A stretch of 64,000 nt of DNA. It comes from Lactifluus volemus. Its lineage: Eukaryota; Basidiomycota; Agaricomycetes; Russulales; Russulaceae. The translations under genes were made by a program, and so were the position numbers. Below are positions 37,867 through 48,144 of this stretch, one piece after another. Location of the stretch: NCBI GenBank assembly GCA_022376515.1, contig WTXI01000044.1, forward strand, positions 186,001-250,000. Direction: 5' to 3'. Within the stretch, counting starts at the first letter, position 1. Each line of letters begins with the position of its first letter. The notes beneath the pieces were generated by a model. The model was given only the letters and a program-made list of their open reading frames with translations, searched no databases and was not told where the DNA came from.

Positions 37867-40745
37867 TTGCATCACCTTATGGTCACTTTTGAACAAATCG
37901 TTAATTCGTCAATACTCGACATTATCGTTCCAAATGTGAGCTTTAGGTTCCCAACACAAGATATCGATCACAGTCCATGGCTAGAGAAATTAAGGTCGGA
38001 GCAAGTCGAGCGCAAGCGAGCCTTCTTCGGTAGTCCGACTGTTTCTTTTCTTCCTTCCTCACTGACACATTTGTGGTTATTTCTAGACGAGTTCCTTGAC
38101 TTTTTCTTCCTCCTTCACCTAGAGGAGCCGGGTGAAGAACCCGTTTATCTTGCCCATCCGCCCTTTACTCTTCTATCCTTCCTCGCTCACGCCCAAGTTT
38201 CGTACGACGCAACCTATATATCTCGTGCTTCTGCCTCTACCCTCTCGGCTCCTCCGCTGGGCGGGACACCGCCACGTACGACTTCCCTTAAACCAAACGC
38301 GCGTAAGGGTGCCAATGCACCCCCCGGTATGTTCCCGGTGAATACGCCGAATCCCACTCCTGTGACAACAGAGCAAAACCGCCCATATGTGCGCGCTGAG
38401 GGGGTGAAACTCGCATCAGGAATATGGGGAGAGGAACCAGGTCCTGTTAAGGAAAGACCTGTCGAAACCAAGGACTCGTTTGCACTACTGTGGGACAAGA
38501 CATCCGGTAATTGGGTTGCTGTGTATCGGATGTGCGTCAACGTCGGTGCGTTGCGATAACCCTTTGTCTGTTCTGAGTTCTCATCCAGCACTTTCGACAG
38601 CATTCTTACAGCTACCATTTCAAGATCCGCTACTTTGTCTCACGGCATCAATCACTGTGCGGGAGAGTCCGGTACTCATGACGCCAGCCAGGAGTGTGCT
38701 CGCGGCTATGGTTGCGGCGGCAGGGGGCTTTCCTGAATCCCCACCACCCGTGCGGCAGGAATCTTTCAATGATGAAAACAAACGCGACAAGTCTTATCAC
38801 AGTTTGGATGAGGTCAACCTTCTCGAAGGGCTGAGTTTAGGTACCCCATTTTTTCTCCTTGCTTACAACCCACTCATCGCATATAGCGCCGACCTTGGTA
38901 CGCATACCATCCGCTCTCTCACTCCCCAGTACGCGAATCAGCGCCAGGACTCGTAAACAAGAATTTGTTCTTCCGTCTGACCCTATCTCCATCGACGGCT
39001 CTGTCACATTGTCTTCGTTTGCTACTCGAGCCACACTCCGGAAATCGTTCTGCCGCACACTTTCCGCTGTCTCTGCCTTCCGCATGCGCATGCGCACTGT
39101 TTTTGTCCCCTATATCTTGCTCGATACCCCCGACCCTGATCCAGGCCTGGATGATGCACTTATGGCGGGCCACGCGGAGCACACAGTTATGCTTTGTGTT
39201 GAGCTCGAGCACCCGGGTGAAGCACCTGAGGAATTATTCTCTGTTGATTCTGTCGACATCACTGTCGGTGGTGGCGGTGCGCGTGCCCGTCTTCTCCCAT
39301 GGAGTGCTAGATCGCTCCCAGAGATGTTTCCACTAAAATTGGGTGTGCATCAGCAGTACAACTTATTATTTGCGGTTGAGCTACTTAGTCCTCCCGTATC
39401 GGAGGAGGAAACGCTCTTAGGCTTGTCCACGGCCTCGCTAGAAGAGGACTTGCGACGCCCGGTTGCAATTACCGTGCGTGGGAGACCATCTTCTGGTGTA
39501 CGGCTCCATGAAAATGAATACGGGGACAGAACAGAGCCCTTTATTTCGCGCTGGAATTGTGTGCTCGACCTCGCGCCTCAACGACACCCAGCTGCAGGTC
39601 GGACGGAGAGAGAAGTGTTGCCGGAGCCACCATCACCATTTCCTCATTCCACCCCGCGCATTTCCATGTACCTCGCAGATCAACAGGTCCAGTCAAATCC
39701 TGTTGCGGGTGCCAAACAATTTACCATACCGTCGAGGCACAGAGCACAGCCGCACTCCTTTCATCCACCCCATACCCCCACAGGTCTACCAGGGAGCACA
39801 CCACTCAGCTCAAGCCCGCTCTCGAGACTTGCGTACACACCCACGCAGGTGACAACTATCAAGTCAGGTGCTACGACGTATGCGCCCCCCCACAGTCCTG
39901 GCATTCCGCCGCCAACGCCGCTCAACAAGATGTTGCCCATGGGCGAGGTCGATGAGGCTTTTATGAGTGCTCGCGGTGGGGCCACACCACCGCCACCCAC
40001 ACCAGCGTACCCCGCATTTTCAAAGGGTTCTCCCGTCCCCGCGACTCCACGAGCCCAAGACCCGCTCGCAACGTGGGGGCCCGCACGCTTCCCAGGAACT
40101 GCGATCGAACTCCCGCGCAGCGGTGCGCCTCCTCGACCTCTGTCTGTACCGTCGCCGGTCCCGTCAGCCTCGGCGGTCCCTGAGCACGAACGCATCATTG
40201 TGAGCGTCGGGCTTCATGGACACATAGGAACAAGCTTGCGGAGGCTCGTTCCGCATGACGAGTTCATGCTGGACATTTTTGTGTTTAATCAGAGTCCGTG
40301 GACGCGTAGATTTGAGGTTAGCTTCTTTGAGCGGAGGCGGAGGCGGCAGGGCCACGCCCGTGGGCGGGGACAAGAGAATGGCGCTGCGGTGTTTGCTGGG
40401 CCTTATAGTACAAGAGGCGGAGGAGGGACGGCATCGTGCCCTGGTATTGTGCCACTGGAGAGTCGTGTCCGCGTGGGGTGAGTTACCGATTTTCACCCCC
40501 GTACTAGTAAATTTACGAGCAATCATGGAGGCCACTGCAGCCAGCTACAAGCCAGTCTGTGACAATGGCATTCCTTGCTCTAGCACCAGGCATGCACACA
40601 ATTGAGGCTCTAATACTCACAGATATTGAGACGCAGCATGCATTGATTCTAAGGTATGATTTGATCTCTCTGTATCATCTCTCTTTAGTAAAACATATAC
40701 TTCATTTTTAGGCCTGCAATGGATGTCGTTGTATATGAAAAATAG
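37867..40745 (+). CDS. TRAPP subunit Trs65-like protein
   Basis: Six exons (37867-38029, 38087-38545, 38589-38840, 38887-40477, 40531-40653, 40712-40745) join in phase to about 873 residues; Met at 37879 is an alternative start. The N-terminus (SSILDIIVP, then ERKRAFFDEFLDFFFLLHLEE), the middle strand WVAVYRMCVNVALSTAFLQL and the C-terminal end (GPLQPATSQSVTMAFLALAP, IEALILTDIET, AMDVVVYEK) follow the Trs65 domain of TRAPP. Trs65 helps assemble the TRAPP II complex that activates Ypt31/Rab11-type GTPases at the late Golgi. A Pro-rich linker with TPPPPTPAYP fills the middle. The acceptor GGAG at 40530 was chosen because it restores GPLQP in phase. The very short gap to SQS1 suggests overlapping untranslated regions. 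Confidence 0.88.
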
Positions 40746-41025
40746 GTAATCATCCATAACTGCATGAGGGTATCATAGTCATCCATACTATACAAGTGAA
40801 CATGGACTTGTTTTTCACTGTAGTATTTGTGGATTCAAGTTGCCAGTAAGGGTAAGGCAGTCCTAGATTGTCACAGAAACTGTTATGGTTATGCAGGCTG
40901 GATGGCCTGGCCCATTCCTTGCTTTTCCCATCTATTTTTTGTCTTGTGATATGATCTGATCTCTACTTCCATGGCCAGCCCCCTATTTTGCTTTTAGGGG
41001 CTATGCATTGCTCTTTGGGACATAG
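40746..41025. other. AT-rich spacer before the transposon cluster
   Basis: These 280 bp follow the Trs65-like stop and end in CATAG, the left target-site duplication of the solo LTR. No coding frame or repeat was recognised. The 3' untranslated region of the Trs65-like gene should be here. Confidence 0.5.
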
Positions 41026-41077
41026 TGTTAGGGACTAGCTGTTCCTAGTTCCTAAGATAGGATCAAGTTATTCAGGA
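41026..41077 (-). repeat. left part of family-B solo LTR
   Basis: The sequence from TGTTAGGGACTAGC matches the start of the element B LTR (52586). It is cut after 52 bp by element A and continues at 48758-49147. Flanking CATAG (41021-41025 and 49148-49152) is the 5-bp target-site duplication of the solo LTR; the last bases CAGGA are duplicated by the later insertion of element A. Confidence 0.93.
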
Positions 41078-41685
41078 TGTTAAGGTTCCAAGTAGGACCT
41101 TTGTACGAAGTGTACGTTCGTTTGTGAAGTCAAGAACTAGACTTGCAAGACGTGCAAGTCAAGATCAAAGGTTCGATAAAGAGGAGACTTAGTAAACGAC
41201 TAAGTCAAGAGCGTTTTCAGAGGTCAAGGGCTTTGGGCTCAGGGTTGAGACCAAAGTGTCAAGAAGTCGAAGGTCGTGATGTCAAGAGGGTTCTCTCAGG
41301 TCTGATGCTTCTAGGCAAGACAAGGTTCTAATAGATAGAAGGACTTGGATTGCGAAACAAAACTGAGACTTAAGGTCTCTAGGGCAGAAAGTACAGGGTT
41401 TATATAAAGAAGGAACGCGGCTATGTACACAGCCGTAGGGGCTGTGACCTTCGTACAGCTTTCAGGGTTTGAAACATGTATCAGGAATCAGCGAGTCATC
41501 CTGTACATGTGGCTGTTGCTTGAGGCTGTACGGTGCTGTGTAAGGCTATGTCGTGAGAAAATAAGTAGGCGATCTGAAACAAAGCGATCGGCAGTCCATC
41601 CACATAAGCAAGGGAGTCAGCAGAAATGAGTTATCAGTCCGAAAATGTATAGTATGAGTCAGCAAACACGTGTCAGTCCGTAACA
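41078..41685 (-). repeat. element A 3' LTR
   Basis: 608 bp, same limits and length as the right LTR (48145-48752). Compared by eye it differs at two sites: GTCGTG versus GTTGTG and AAATGT versus AAACGT. TG...CA ends are intact. Short open frames repeated inside both LTRs are not genes. Confidence 0.95.
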
Positions 41686-41697
41686 CCATCCCCCGTC
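41686..41697 (-). other. element A polypurine tract
   Basis: On the coding strand the bases next to the 3' LTR read GACGGGGGATGG, purine-rich and directly abutting the LTR, the expected position of the plus-strand primer. Confidence 0.7.
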
Positions 41698-41719
41698 TAA
41701 GGCGCAGTCCCACCTGCGT

Positions 41720-44700
41720 TCATTCACGGTCAGCGGCATAGTCCCAGTCACTCATCTCCGCGTTGATCCAGCCAGACATGGAGCGGTCAACACCGTGGCC
41801 ATACCAGAGGTAAGCTTTCTTGTCGTCGGTGTAGGGGCACGACCAGTGCCAGTGAGGGTGTTCTAGGGGGACTCTACAAGCGTCTCCGAACTTGCATTGC
41901 TGGTGGGGTTCATGACACGAAGGGCCTGAATGGCCGTAGTCAGCACACCATTCGCACCATTGGTGGAGGGGGCACTCGATGTAGAGGTGCCCGGGGTTTC
42001 GTCGCTTGCATCGACCACAATAGGGCGTGTGCGTGATCCTGGCTGCAGCACTATCAGCGGCGGTTCCACTGCTACTATTGACGACCCGTTCCATGCAAGT
42101 CTTGCAGTGAAGGGCACTCTCGCCGTCATGAACTGCACTCCTTGGCCACTGGTCGTCGTGAGCGTCGTCGTCATTATCAAATGCCCATCCGAGTTCGTCA
42201 TCCTGGATAGGGGAGACAGATGAGGCGGGCGAGTCGCAGACGTTAGAGGCCGGTGAGCTTGGTAAGGATGGTAAGTGGTTGTTTGGTGGGGAGGGGGCGG
42301 CGTCGCTCCGCGGGAGTCCACCAAAATCGGGGAGGTCCTCGTTCCACGAGGGCGGTGGGAGGTTGGTGAGTGGGGTCCACGGACGGTCGGTGGGAGGTGT
42401 GAGGTACTCCCAAATCGAACGTGTCGGTTTGGGTTGTTGTATGGCCCATGCTGCGAATTCACAGGCCTGGAAGAGGGATTCTCGAAGGGTGTCGTCGAGC
42501 GGCGTGATCCGCGGGAATAAGGCGGGGGAACGGGGGTCGGGGAGCGGTTTCTCAGACGCCGTGTATAGTTCACTGGGATAAACGGTGGAGAGGCCGAACG
42601 ATGATTGGTAGAGGAAGGACGATGGGTGGACCGGGCGGACGGGACGTGGTGCGGGTAGGTCATATTGGGCTGGGACATGTTGCATGTATCGAATTGTGAG
42701 GGAGTTTGGTAAAGGTGGTGTGGTGGTGGTAGTTGTAGTGGTGGGGATGAAAGTTGGTGATGTCGTTTCTTGCTGAAGCAGGAGGGTTCTTATAGCTTTT
42801 GGTTGAGCTTTGTAAAAGGCTGTGAGTAGTTCTGGGGCATCAATATTCTCGGCTGGTTCCCATGTGTTGTGTGCGGCAGAATAGCCTTTCCACTTTAGGA
42901 GATATTGGAGTCTAGTCTTGTTCTTTGGTCCGATACGTCTGGACCCTAGAACAGCTTCCACTTCGTACTCCTCTTCTCCGTCTACAAGTTCCGGTGGAGG
43001 CTGTTCGAAGTTCGGACCATGTTCGGGTGTCTCCGTATAGGGAGCGATCAGTGATGTGTGAAACACATCATGAATCTGCCATCGATCTGGGAGTTTGAGG
43101 CGTACAACTACCGGTGATATGACTTTGGTGATTGTAAAGGGTCCGTAGCGTTTTGGGGCTAGCTTGCTGCTAAGGTGCGTCATTTTGAGATTGGTACCTT
43201 CAAGCCAGACTTTTTCTCCTACGGTGTATTTTCGGTAGTGGCGTTGACCCTTCTTGTGTTCTGTGCGTTTGTGAAGGAGGGTCTGTGCGTGTTTCATCGC
43301 TGATCGGGCTTTTTCTCGGATGTTTTTGAGCTCTTCGGATCTTTTGTTGACATAGGGTAGATGGCTTATGATCCGAGAAGTTGTGATGAGAGGGGTATAT
43401 CCGATAAGGAGTTCGTACGGAGTAAATCCGGTTGTGGCGTTTGGCCATGAGTTATGGACGAACTGAGCCATGGGGAGAAGTGTGGACCAGTCATTCATGT
43501 AATCATTGCCGTAGATGCGGAGGTATTGTTCTACTCGTTGATTGCTTCTTTCCGATTGGCCGTCCGTTTGAGGGTGATAGGCCGTACTGATATTTTGCGA
43601 TATTTTAAGTTTCTGGCAGAGCCCCGTGGCTAGGTGTGATGTGAAGCGGGGATCTCTATCAGAAATGATTCTTCGGGGAACACCGTAGTTCGGAAAAACG
43701 TTGGAGATGTATAGGTCGATAACTTCTTCCGTGGTGATCTTTTTTGTACATGGTAAGAAGATGGCAGCTTTAGTGCAATCGTGATCAACGATCGTGAGAA
43801 TGGAGTCGTATCCTTGTGACTCGGGAAGATCCGTGATCAGATCCATCGCCACGACTTGGAAGGGAACATTGGATGCTTCCTGTTCTCGTGGTTCGATGGG
43901 AGCGATAGGGGGTTTTGGGCGATGGGTAAGGGGTTTTGTTGACTGGCATGTGGCGCATCCCTTGACGTATTGCGTGACATACTGTTTGAGTCCAGGCCAC
44001 CAGAAGTTATGGAAGACTTCTATCATGGTGTTGGCGATGCCTGGATGGCCAGCAAGCTGATGGTCATGATAACGCCAGAGTATATCTTTCTTCAGTTGGT
44101 CGTCTTCAGGGACTACTGGAGCGTCTGCTTTCCACCATCGTCCTTCATGATCTTGTTCCAACTGATGTTCCTCTGCCCATCGTTTCATGAGGTCATCATT
44201 TTCTTTTTGTGTTGACCAGACACGCTCTTCAATGGAATGAAGTTCCATTGCTTGGATGAAGAGTTTGTCAGGTAACACCACGATGTCTTCGTTGTCGTCA
44301 TCGCCTTTTGGAATGGCGGGATGTCGTGACAAAGCATCAGCACGATTTGTAGCGCCCGGTTTGTGGATAAGTTCAAAGTTAAACTCCGCTAATTTACTTA
44401 GATAGCGCGCTACTCTTCGTGCGATATTTCGTGGTGATCGATAAAATCGGAGATTGTTGTGATCGGTGTATACTTTGATTGGGAAAGGTGAGGATAATAA
44501 TACGTGTTCCCAACGAAGGAGTCCTCTGACGACTGCCAAGAGTTCGCGGTCATAAACTGGGTAATTTCTCTCCGCAGCGTTGAAGGTGTGTGAGTCGTAA
44601 CCAACTGCTCTAGGTTTGTTATCTTTGTCTCTTTGAAGTAGGACTGCTCCAGTGGCATATTGGGAAGCGTCTACTTCAAGTTCAAAGGGTTTTGAGTAGT

Positions 44701-46000
44701 CGGGTCGGTATAGGACTGGGTCTTCTTGTACGCGTTGGAGTAAAATTTTTAGGGCATTACTGCACTCATTGGTCCAGTCGAACTTCACCCCCTTCTTTAG
44801 AAGTGCAGTAATGGGGCGTGCGATATCGGCAAAGCCGCGGATAAAGGGTCTTTGAAAACCGAGGACGCCAAGGGTACTTCTGACGTCTTCGACTTTTGTA
44901 AGGACGGTAGGCCAGTTAGCAAGACCATTTCTTTTTGTTGGGTCAATCGTGATTTTTCCATCACGGACTTCAATACCAAGGTATTTAACTTGTTCCTTTT
45001 CAAAGTGACATTTTGACGCTTTGAAGAATAGGGAAAGTTCACGGGCGCGTGTAAGAACTATGTGGGTGATCTCGCGAAGTTCTTCTAGATTGTCGGAACA
45101 AATGAGGACGTCATCCATATAAATTAGAATGCGTCCTGGGTATTTGTTGACAAGATCGGCAAAGGCGGCATCCATGAATCTTTGGAAGACCGCCGGTGAG
45201 TTCCGTAGTCCAAAGAACATCACTTTGGGTTTAAAAAGACCATAAGGAGTTTTAAACGCTGCTTTCCATTGGTCTTCGTCCTTAATGCGGATATTGTGAT
45301 ACCCCCATCGAATGTCAAGGGTAGTAAAATACCGCATGCCATGGAGTTGTTCTAGAAGATTTTCGATGCGGGGGAGAGGGTAAACGTCGGGAATAGTATG
45401 TTCGTTGACGCGTCGATAATCTTGAACTGGTCTAGAAGTTCCATCTGCTTTAGGGATGAGGAACCATGGTGATGACCAAGGGGAGTCCGTTTGCTCGATA
45501 TAACCTTTTTCCTGATGTTCTTTGAGGAATTTCTTTGTAATTTCCTTCCCTTCTTCAGTCAATGGATAAACTTTGCAGTTAATGATGTCAGGTGCGTCTG
45601 GTTTCAACTTTATCTCCATGTCAAATTTTCCACGACTAGGAGGGAAGCGTTTTGCTGCCTCTTCGTCAAAGATGAAGGCGTGACGTTGGTATTCAAGGGG
45701 TATTCCTTGAACAGCAGCACTGGAAGCCGTGCGTCGTTCAGTATCCGCGATAGCCCACTCTTGTGATTTTCCAGCAGGCTCTAAAGCTCGCGCGAGTAAG
45801 ACTCGAGCTTTTTCTTTAAGAGCAACTGCTGCGTGGTAGTATTGGGACTCGAGGCAAATCTTCGGGTTTTCATCGTCTAAAGTTCGGTCTTTCCAGTTGA
45901 GTTTTGGGTTAAACGTTTCTAGCCATGGATATCCAAGAATGACGCGATCCATGCCTAGGTCCGTGATGAAGAAGTTTTGCAATTCTTCTAATTTTCCCAT
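41720..46000 (-). CDS. pol: element A Pol: RT, RNase H, integrase, chromodomain
   Basis: 1426 codons from the first Met; the frame is open further upstream to 46135, so translation probably enters by frameshift from the protease frame. Reverse transcriptase spans about 135-345 with YMDD at 294-297. RNase H is about 437-565 (catalytic-type [11 protein letters not shown] and TDHNNL). Integrase has an H2C2 finger ([10 protein letters not shown] to CATC, near 647-685) and the catalytic triad D720, D781, E817 with DD35E spacing. A GPF/Y-type module is near 952-985 and the chromodomain near 1011-1065 ([20 protein letters not shown]). The last 350 residues are a Pro/Ser-rich linker and a Cys/His module with one canonical CCHC knuckle ([14 protein letters not shown]). 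Pol copies the RNA and inserts the cDNA; the chromodomain may steer insertion to marked chromatin. Confidence 0.95.
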   Translation of the reverse strand: MGKLEELQNFFITDLGMDRVILGYPWLETFNPKLNWKDRTLDDENPKICLESQYYHAAVALKEKARVLLARALEPAGKSQEWAIADTERRTASSAAVQGIPLEYQRHAFIFDEEAAKRFPPSRGKFDMEIKLKPDAPDIINCKVYPLTEEGKEITKKFLKEHQEKGYIEQTDSPWSSPWFLIPKADGTSRPVQDYRRVNEHTIPDVYPLPRIENLLEQLHGMRYFTTLDIRWGYHNIRIKDEDQWKAAFKTPYGLFKPKVMFFGLRNSPAVFQRFMDAAFADLVNKYPGRILIYMDDVLICSDNLEELREITHIVLTRARELSLFFKASKCHFEKEQVKYLGIEVRDGKITIDPTKRNGLANWPTVLTKVEDVRSTLGVLGFQRPFIRGFADIARPITALLKKGVKFDWTNECSNALKILLQRVQEDPVLYRPDYSKPFELEVDASQYATGAVLLQRDKDNKPRAVGYDSHTFNAAERNYPVYDRELLAVVRGLLRWEHVLLSSPFPIKVYTDHNNLRFYRSPRNIARRVARYLSKLAEFNFELIHKPGATNRADALSRHPAIPKGDDDNEDIVVLPDKLFIQAMELHSIEERVWSTQKENDDLMKRWAEEHQLEQDHEGRWWKADAPVVPEDDQLKKDILWRYHDHQLAGHPGIANTMIEVFHNFWWPGLKQYVTQYVKGCATCQSTKPLTHRPKPPIAPIEPREQEASNVPFQVVAMDLITDLPESQGYDSILTIVDHDCTKAAIFLPCTKKITTEEVIDLYISNVFPNYGVPRRIISDRDPRFTSHLATGLCQKLKISQNISTAYHPQTDGQSERSNQRVEQYLRIYGNDYMNDWSTLLPMAQFVHNSWPNATTGFTPYELLIGYTPLITTSRIISHLPYVNKRSEELKNIREKARSAMKHAQTLLHKRTEHKKGQRHYRKYTVGEKVWLEGTNLKMTHLSSKLAPKRYGPFTITKVISPVVVRLKLPDRWQIHDVFHTSLIAPYTETPEHGPNFEQPPPELVDGEEEYEVEAVLGSRRIGPKNKTRLQYLLKWKGYSAAHNTWEPAENIDAPELLTAFYKAQPKAIRTLLLQQETTSPTFIPTTTTTTTTPPLPNSLTIRYMQHVPAQYDLPAPRPVRPVHPSSFLYQSSFGLSTVYPSELYTASEKPLPDPRSPALFPRITPLDDTLRESLFQACEFAAWAIQQPKPTRSIWEYLTPPTDRPWTPLTNLPPPSWNEDLPDFGGLPRSDAAPSPPNNHLPSLPSSPASNVCDSPASSVSPIQDDELGWAFDNDDDAHDDQWPRSAVHDGESALHCKTCMERVVNSSSGTAADSAAARITHTPYCGRCKRRNPGHLYIECPLHQWCEWCADYGHSGPSCHEPHQQCKFGDACRVPLEHPHWHWSCPYTDDKKAYLWYGHGVDRSMSGWINAEMSDWDYAADRE

Positions 46001-46098
46001 ACGGATACGTAGAGTGGAAAACTTTGTGACCCGTCCTAGTTTGTTTTCTGTTCCATCGACGTTAAAGATCTGGATTGGTTTGTCTAGATCTTTTGTTC

Positions 46099-46338
46099 CT
46101 AGTTGCCACTTTCTGCCGTTCGATGATCGATGAAATTACTGGTAGCGCCACTATCAACTAGCGCTTTGTCTTCTTTCGTTCCGCCGTTATAGCTTGAATA
46201 AATAATGGGGACTTCCATTGATGAAATGGCATTTAAATACAAGCTATTCGGTACTAAGGCTCGGATCCAGGCGGGGAGATCAGAGCCCTTTAAAAAGACG
46301 GATCTTGAGAAAGGGATTCGGCCAGTTTGCCGCGTTCT
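46099..46338 (-). CDS. element A protease segment, separate frame
   Basis: A short frame, 79 codons plus stop, opening at 46338 and closed by TAG at 46099-46101. It contains [14 protein letters not shown], the aspartic-protease active-site strand. It overlaps the nucleocapsid frame by about 49 nt and the Pol frame by about 37 nt. Each step to the next frame is -1. The C-terminal half of the protease fold ([20 protein letters not shown]-like) is in the Pol frame, so the protease itself is split over the second step. Confidence 0.75.
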   Translation of the reverse strand, partial: RTRQTGRIPFSRSVFLKGSDLPAWIRALVPNSLYLNAISSMEVPIIYSSYNGGTKEDKALVDSGATSNFIDHRTAESGN

Positions 46339-46835
46339 TCATCGGACATGGCTTTGAGGGCTTTAGCGATTTCTTCATTGGTTGGTTTAGAAGAAGTATT
46401 AGTCGCCGTTACTTCGGATGTTTCAGTAACACGAGCACGCGTGGTGCCGGCGGCGTTGGCGTTTCGCTTCTTTTTAACAGGGCATTCTCGAGAGAGATGT
46501 CCTTGTTCTTTGCAGTAGAAGCAACGTCCTTCGCGTATGAGGCGTTCGCGATCAGGGTCAGTGGTTCGATTGGTTTGGGTAGTAGTGACGTCTACATCCA
46601 TAGCATCAGGATCACGTTGTGGGCGTGGGGTTGGGCGCGGTGGTTGTTGAGGACGGCGTTGTTGTTGCTGTCCTCGCGCGTTGCCGAGTAATTGCGTAAT
46701 GTTTCCCAGCGACCCACTACCGTGCAGTTCTTTGAACAATTTTTGTTCCGTCCATGCGGCTGAGTGTTTACGTGCCGCTTCCTGCCAATCTGCAAGGGTT
46801 TCTGGTTTCGGCCATTCACGATTCATAATAGTCAT
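46290..46835 (-). CDS. element A Gag C-terminal / nucleocapsid
   Basis: 181 codons. The start codon overlaps the upstream gag stop as ATGA. It encodes the end of the capsid region (PETLADWQEAARKHSAAW), a Gln/Pro/Arg-rich linker and a CX2CX4HX4C zinc knuckle (CFYCKEQGHLSREC) followed by basic residues, the usual RNA-packaging module of Gag. In the related element B the corresponding sequence is continuous with Gag, so here the break after codon 421 of gag is either a one-base loss or a coupled/frameshift arrangement. Confidence 0.85.
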   Translation of the reverse strand: MTIMNREWPKPETLADWQEAARKHSAAWTEQKLFKELHGSGSLGNITQLLGNARGQQQQRRPQQPPRPTPRPQRDPDAMDVDVTTTQTNRTTDPDRERLIREGRCFYCKEQGHLSRECPVKKKRNANAAGTTRARVTETSEVTATNTSSKPTNEEIAKALKAMSDEERGKLAESLSQDPSF

Positions 46836-48097
46836 GTGAAGGGCTCTTTAAGACCGGCGCGATACTGGATGATAGTCCCTTGAGCATTGGCTTCAAAGCC
46901 TGCTTCTTCAAGAAGGTCGTTGAACGAGGCGGTGTAGTCATCCAGATTGTCTCCAATCATTCGAAGTTTAGTAAACTTCGTGAGGGCATCTTCTTTTGCA
47001 GCGGCATCTCGGAAATCTTCAAGGAACCTCTGTTTGAAACCAATCCAAAGGTCTAGGTCATCGGGGTCGCCTCCACGGTCTAGGTATCCTCCCAGGGAGT
47101 TAAGACGTGCTTGGGCCCAGCCTTCGCAACGTGGTCCAGACATAAATGTGGTGAACAGGAGGATCCTGTTTGCAGGGTTTGACATTCCGGGGTTTCCTCG
47201 GTTTAATCTTCGGTAGTTTTCGAAGATTTCCATAAATCGTTTTGATCGCGATCTATTTCCATCAAAGGGTCTTGGGGGAATCCCCATCAACGCTCCTCCG
47301 GCAGCGGGGATTTGAGCAAAGCCTTGGCCTTGTTGAAGGGGAGCTGCTGCTGCTCCACCTCCTCCACCGCCGCCTCCACCTCCTCCAGGACTACCAGGTG
47401 CTCCTCCACCTCCACCTCCAGGACTACCGGGTGCTCCTCCACCTCCTCCACCGCCTCCAGGAGTACCGCCTCCTCCTCCTCCTCCACTACCGCTAAAGAT
47501 TGCTCCACTACCACTTGCCGTGGTGGTGGTTCTCTTTCCTTTTCCTTTAGGTTGGGAAAAGAGGGTCGTAGCGGGAGGTGTTACTGTAGCGGTTGCTGAA
47601 GCGATTTGGAAAGGGGGGAGTAGGGCGTAGCCTGCAACTCCTTGTGCAGCTGCATGAAAAGCTCGTGCCGCAAGGGATTGGATAGGTGAGGTGCTTGTGG
47701 AAGCAGGGGCTTTGGATTTGAATATAGTATTCAGGGCAAGGAGTTCTCGAGGGGTAAGTGGGGCGTTTGGGTCGGGTACTGGTTCGGGCGTCGGTTGCTT
47801 AGCAAATATTTTTCTCATTTGCTCAAGTTGTTCGTCAGTAGGACTTTCCGGTAAGAGGTCCATGGCTATGTTGTAGTTTGGTTCTTCGCCACTCCCCGAA
47901 TCAGAAGGTGTTTCGGGTTGTTTTGGTTCAAGTGAAATCATGGGAGTATCGGAGTGGGCGCGGAGTCTAGTCCCTGCGGCCTGCGCAAGGGTTTCGTCGT
48001 CATCGTTGTCGCCTTGTGTAGGGCGATCTTGTTCAGGAGATTCTTCGGCTAACGCGGTGAATCTACCATATGGACTGCCTCTAGAGCTGTCTGACAT
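46832..48097 (-). CDS. gag: element A Gag (capsid part)
   Basis: 421 codons, starting MSDSSRGSPYGRF 47 nt after the 5' LTR. The N-terminal third is acidic and disordered, followed by a Lys-rich stretch and a long Gly-rich segment (runs of 6-11 Gly) near residues 195-255. The capsid-like region follows (PRPFDGNRSRSKRFMEIFEN, CEGWAQARLNSLGG, FKQRFLEDFRDA, DDYTASFNDLLEEAGF), matching the retrotransposon Gag pattern of Ty3/gypsy elements. It ends at a TGA that overlaps the ATG of the nucleocapsid frame. It forms the particle in which reverse transcription occurs. Confidence 0.9.
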   Translation of the reverse strand: MSDSSRGSPYGRFTALAEESPEQDRPTQGDNDDDETLAQAAGTRLRAHSDTPMISLEPKQPETPSDSGSGEEPNYNIAMDLLPESPTDEQLEQMRKIFAKQPTPEPVPDPNAPLTPRELLALNTIFKSKAPASTSTSPIQSLAARAFHAAAQGVAGYALLPPFQIASATATVTPPATTLFSQPKGKGKRTTTTASGSGAIFSGSGGGGGGGTPGGGGGGGGAPGSPGGGGGGAPGSPGGGGGGGGGGGAAAAPLQQGQGFAQIPAAGGALMGIPPRPFDGNRSRSKRFMEIFENYRRLNRGNPGMSNPANRILLFTTFMSGPRCEGWAQARLNSLGGYLDRGGDPDDLDLWIGFKQRFLEDFRDAAAKEDALTKFTKLRMIGDNLDDYTASFNDLLEEAGFEANAQGTIIQYRAGLKEPFT

Positions 48098-48131
48098 GGT
48101 TCGTTCGTTCGTTCACAAATGTGAGAGTGAG

Positions 48132-48144
48132 AAGTCTCAGTTTG
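48132..48144 (-). other. element A primer-binding site (self-priming type)
   Basis: Directly next to the 5' LTR, with no spacer, the coding strand reads CAAACTGAGACTT. Its 12-nt part AAACTGAGACTT is the exact reverse complement of AAGTCTCAGTTT in the LTR (plus strand 48427-48438), 35 nt downstream of the TATA box. No initiator-tRNA match was seen. This is the Tf1/sushi arrangement, in which the 5' end of the mRNA folds back to prime its own reverse transcription. Confidence 0.7.

Noticed and set aside
41143..41629. 62- and 68-codon frames found twice (also at 48210 and 48490)
   Set aside because: They lie inside the two LTR copies and recur only because LTRs are repeats; no coding features.
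41863..42678. 271-codon Pro/Ser-rich minus-strand frame
   Set aside because: Alternative frame over the C-terminal linker of element A Pol; the Pol frame is continuous and has the Cys/His motifs.
46290..46300. canonical -1 slippery heptamer at the nucleocapsid stop
   Set aside because: The bases TTTTTAAAG do not form X-XXY-YYZ in the zero frame, so a standard programmed frameshift cannot be claimed; left as an open question.
47242..47599. plus-strand Leu- or Ser/Thr-rich frames
   Set aside because: Antisense of the Gly-rich run in element A Gag.
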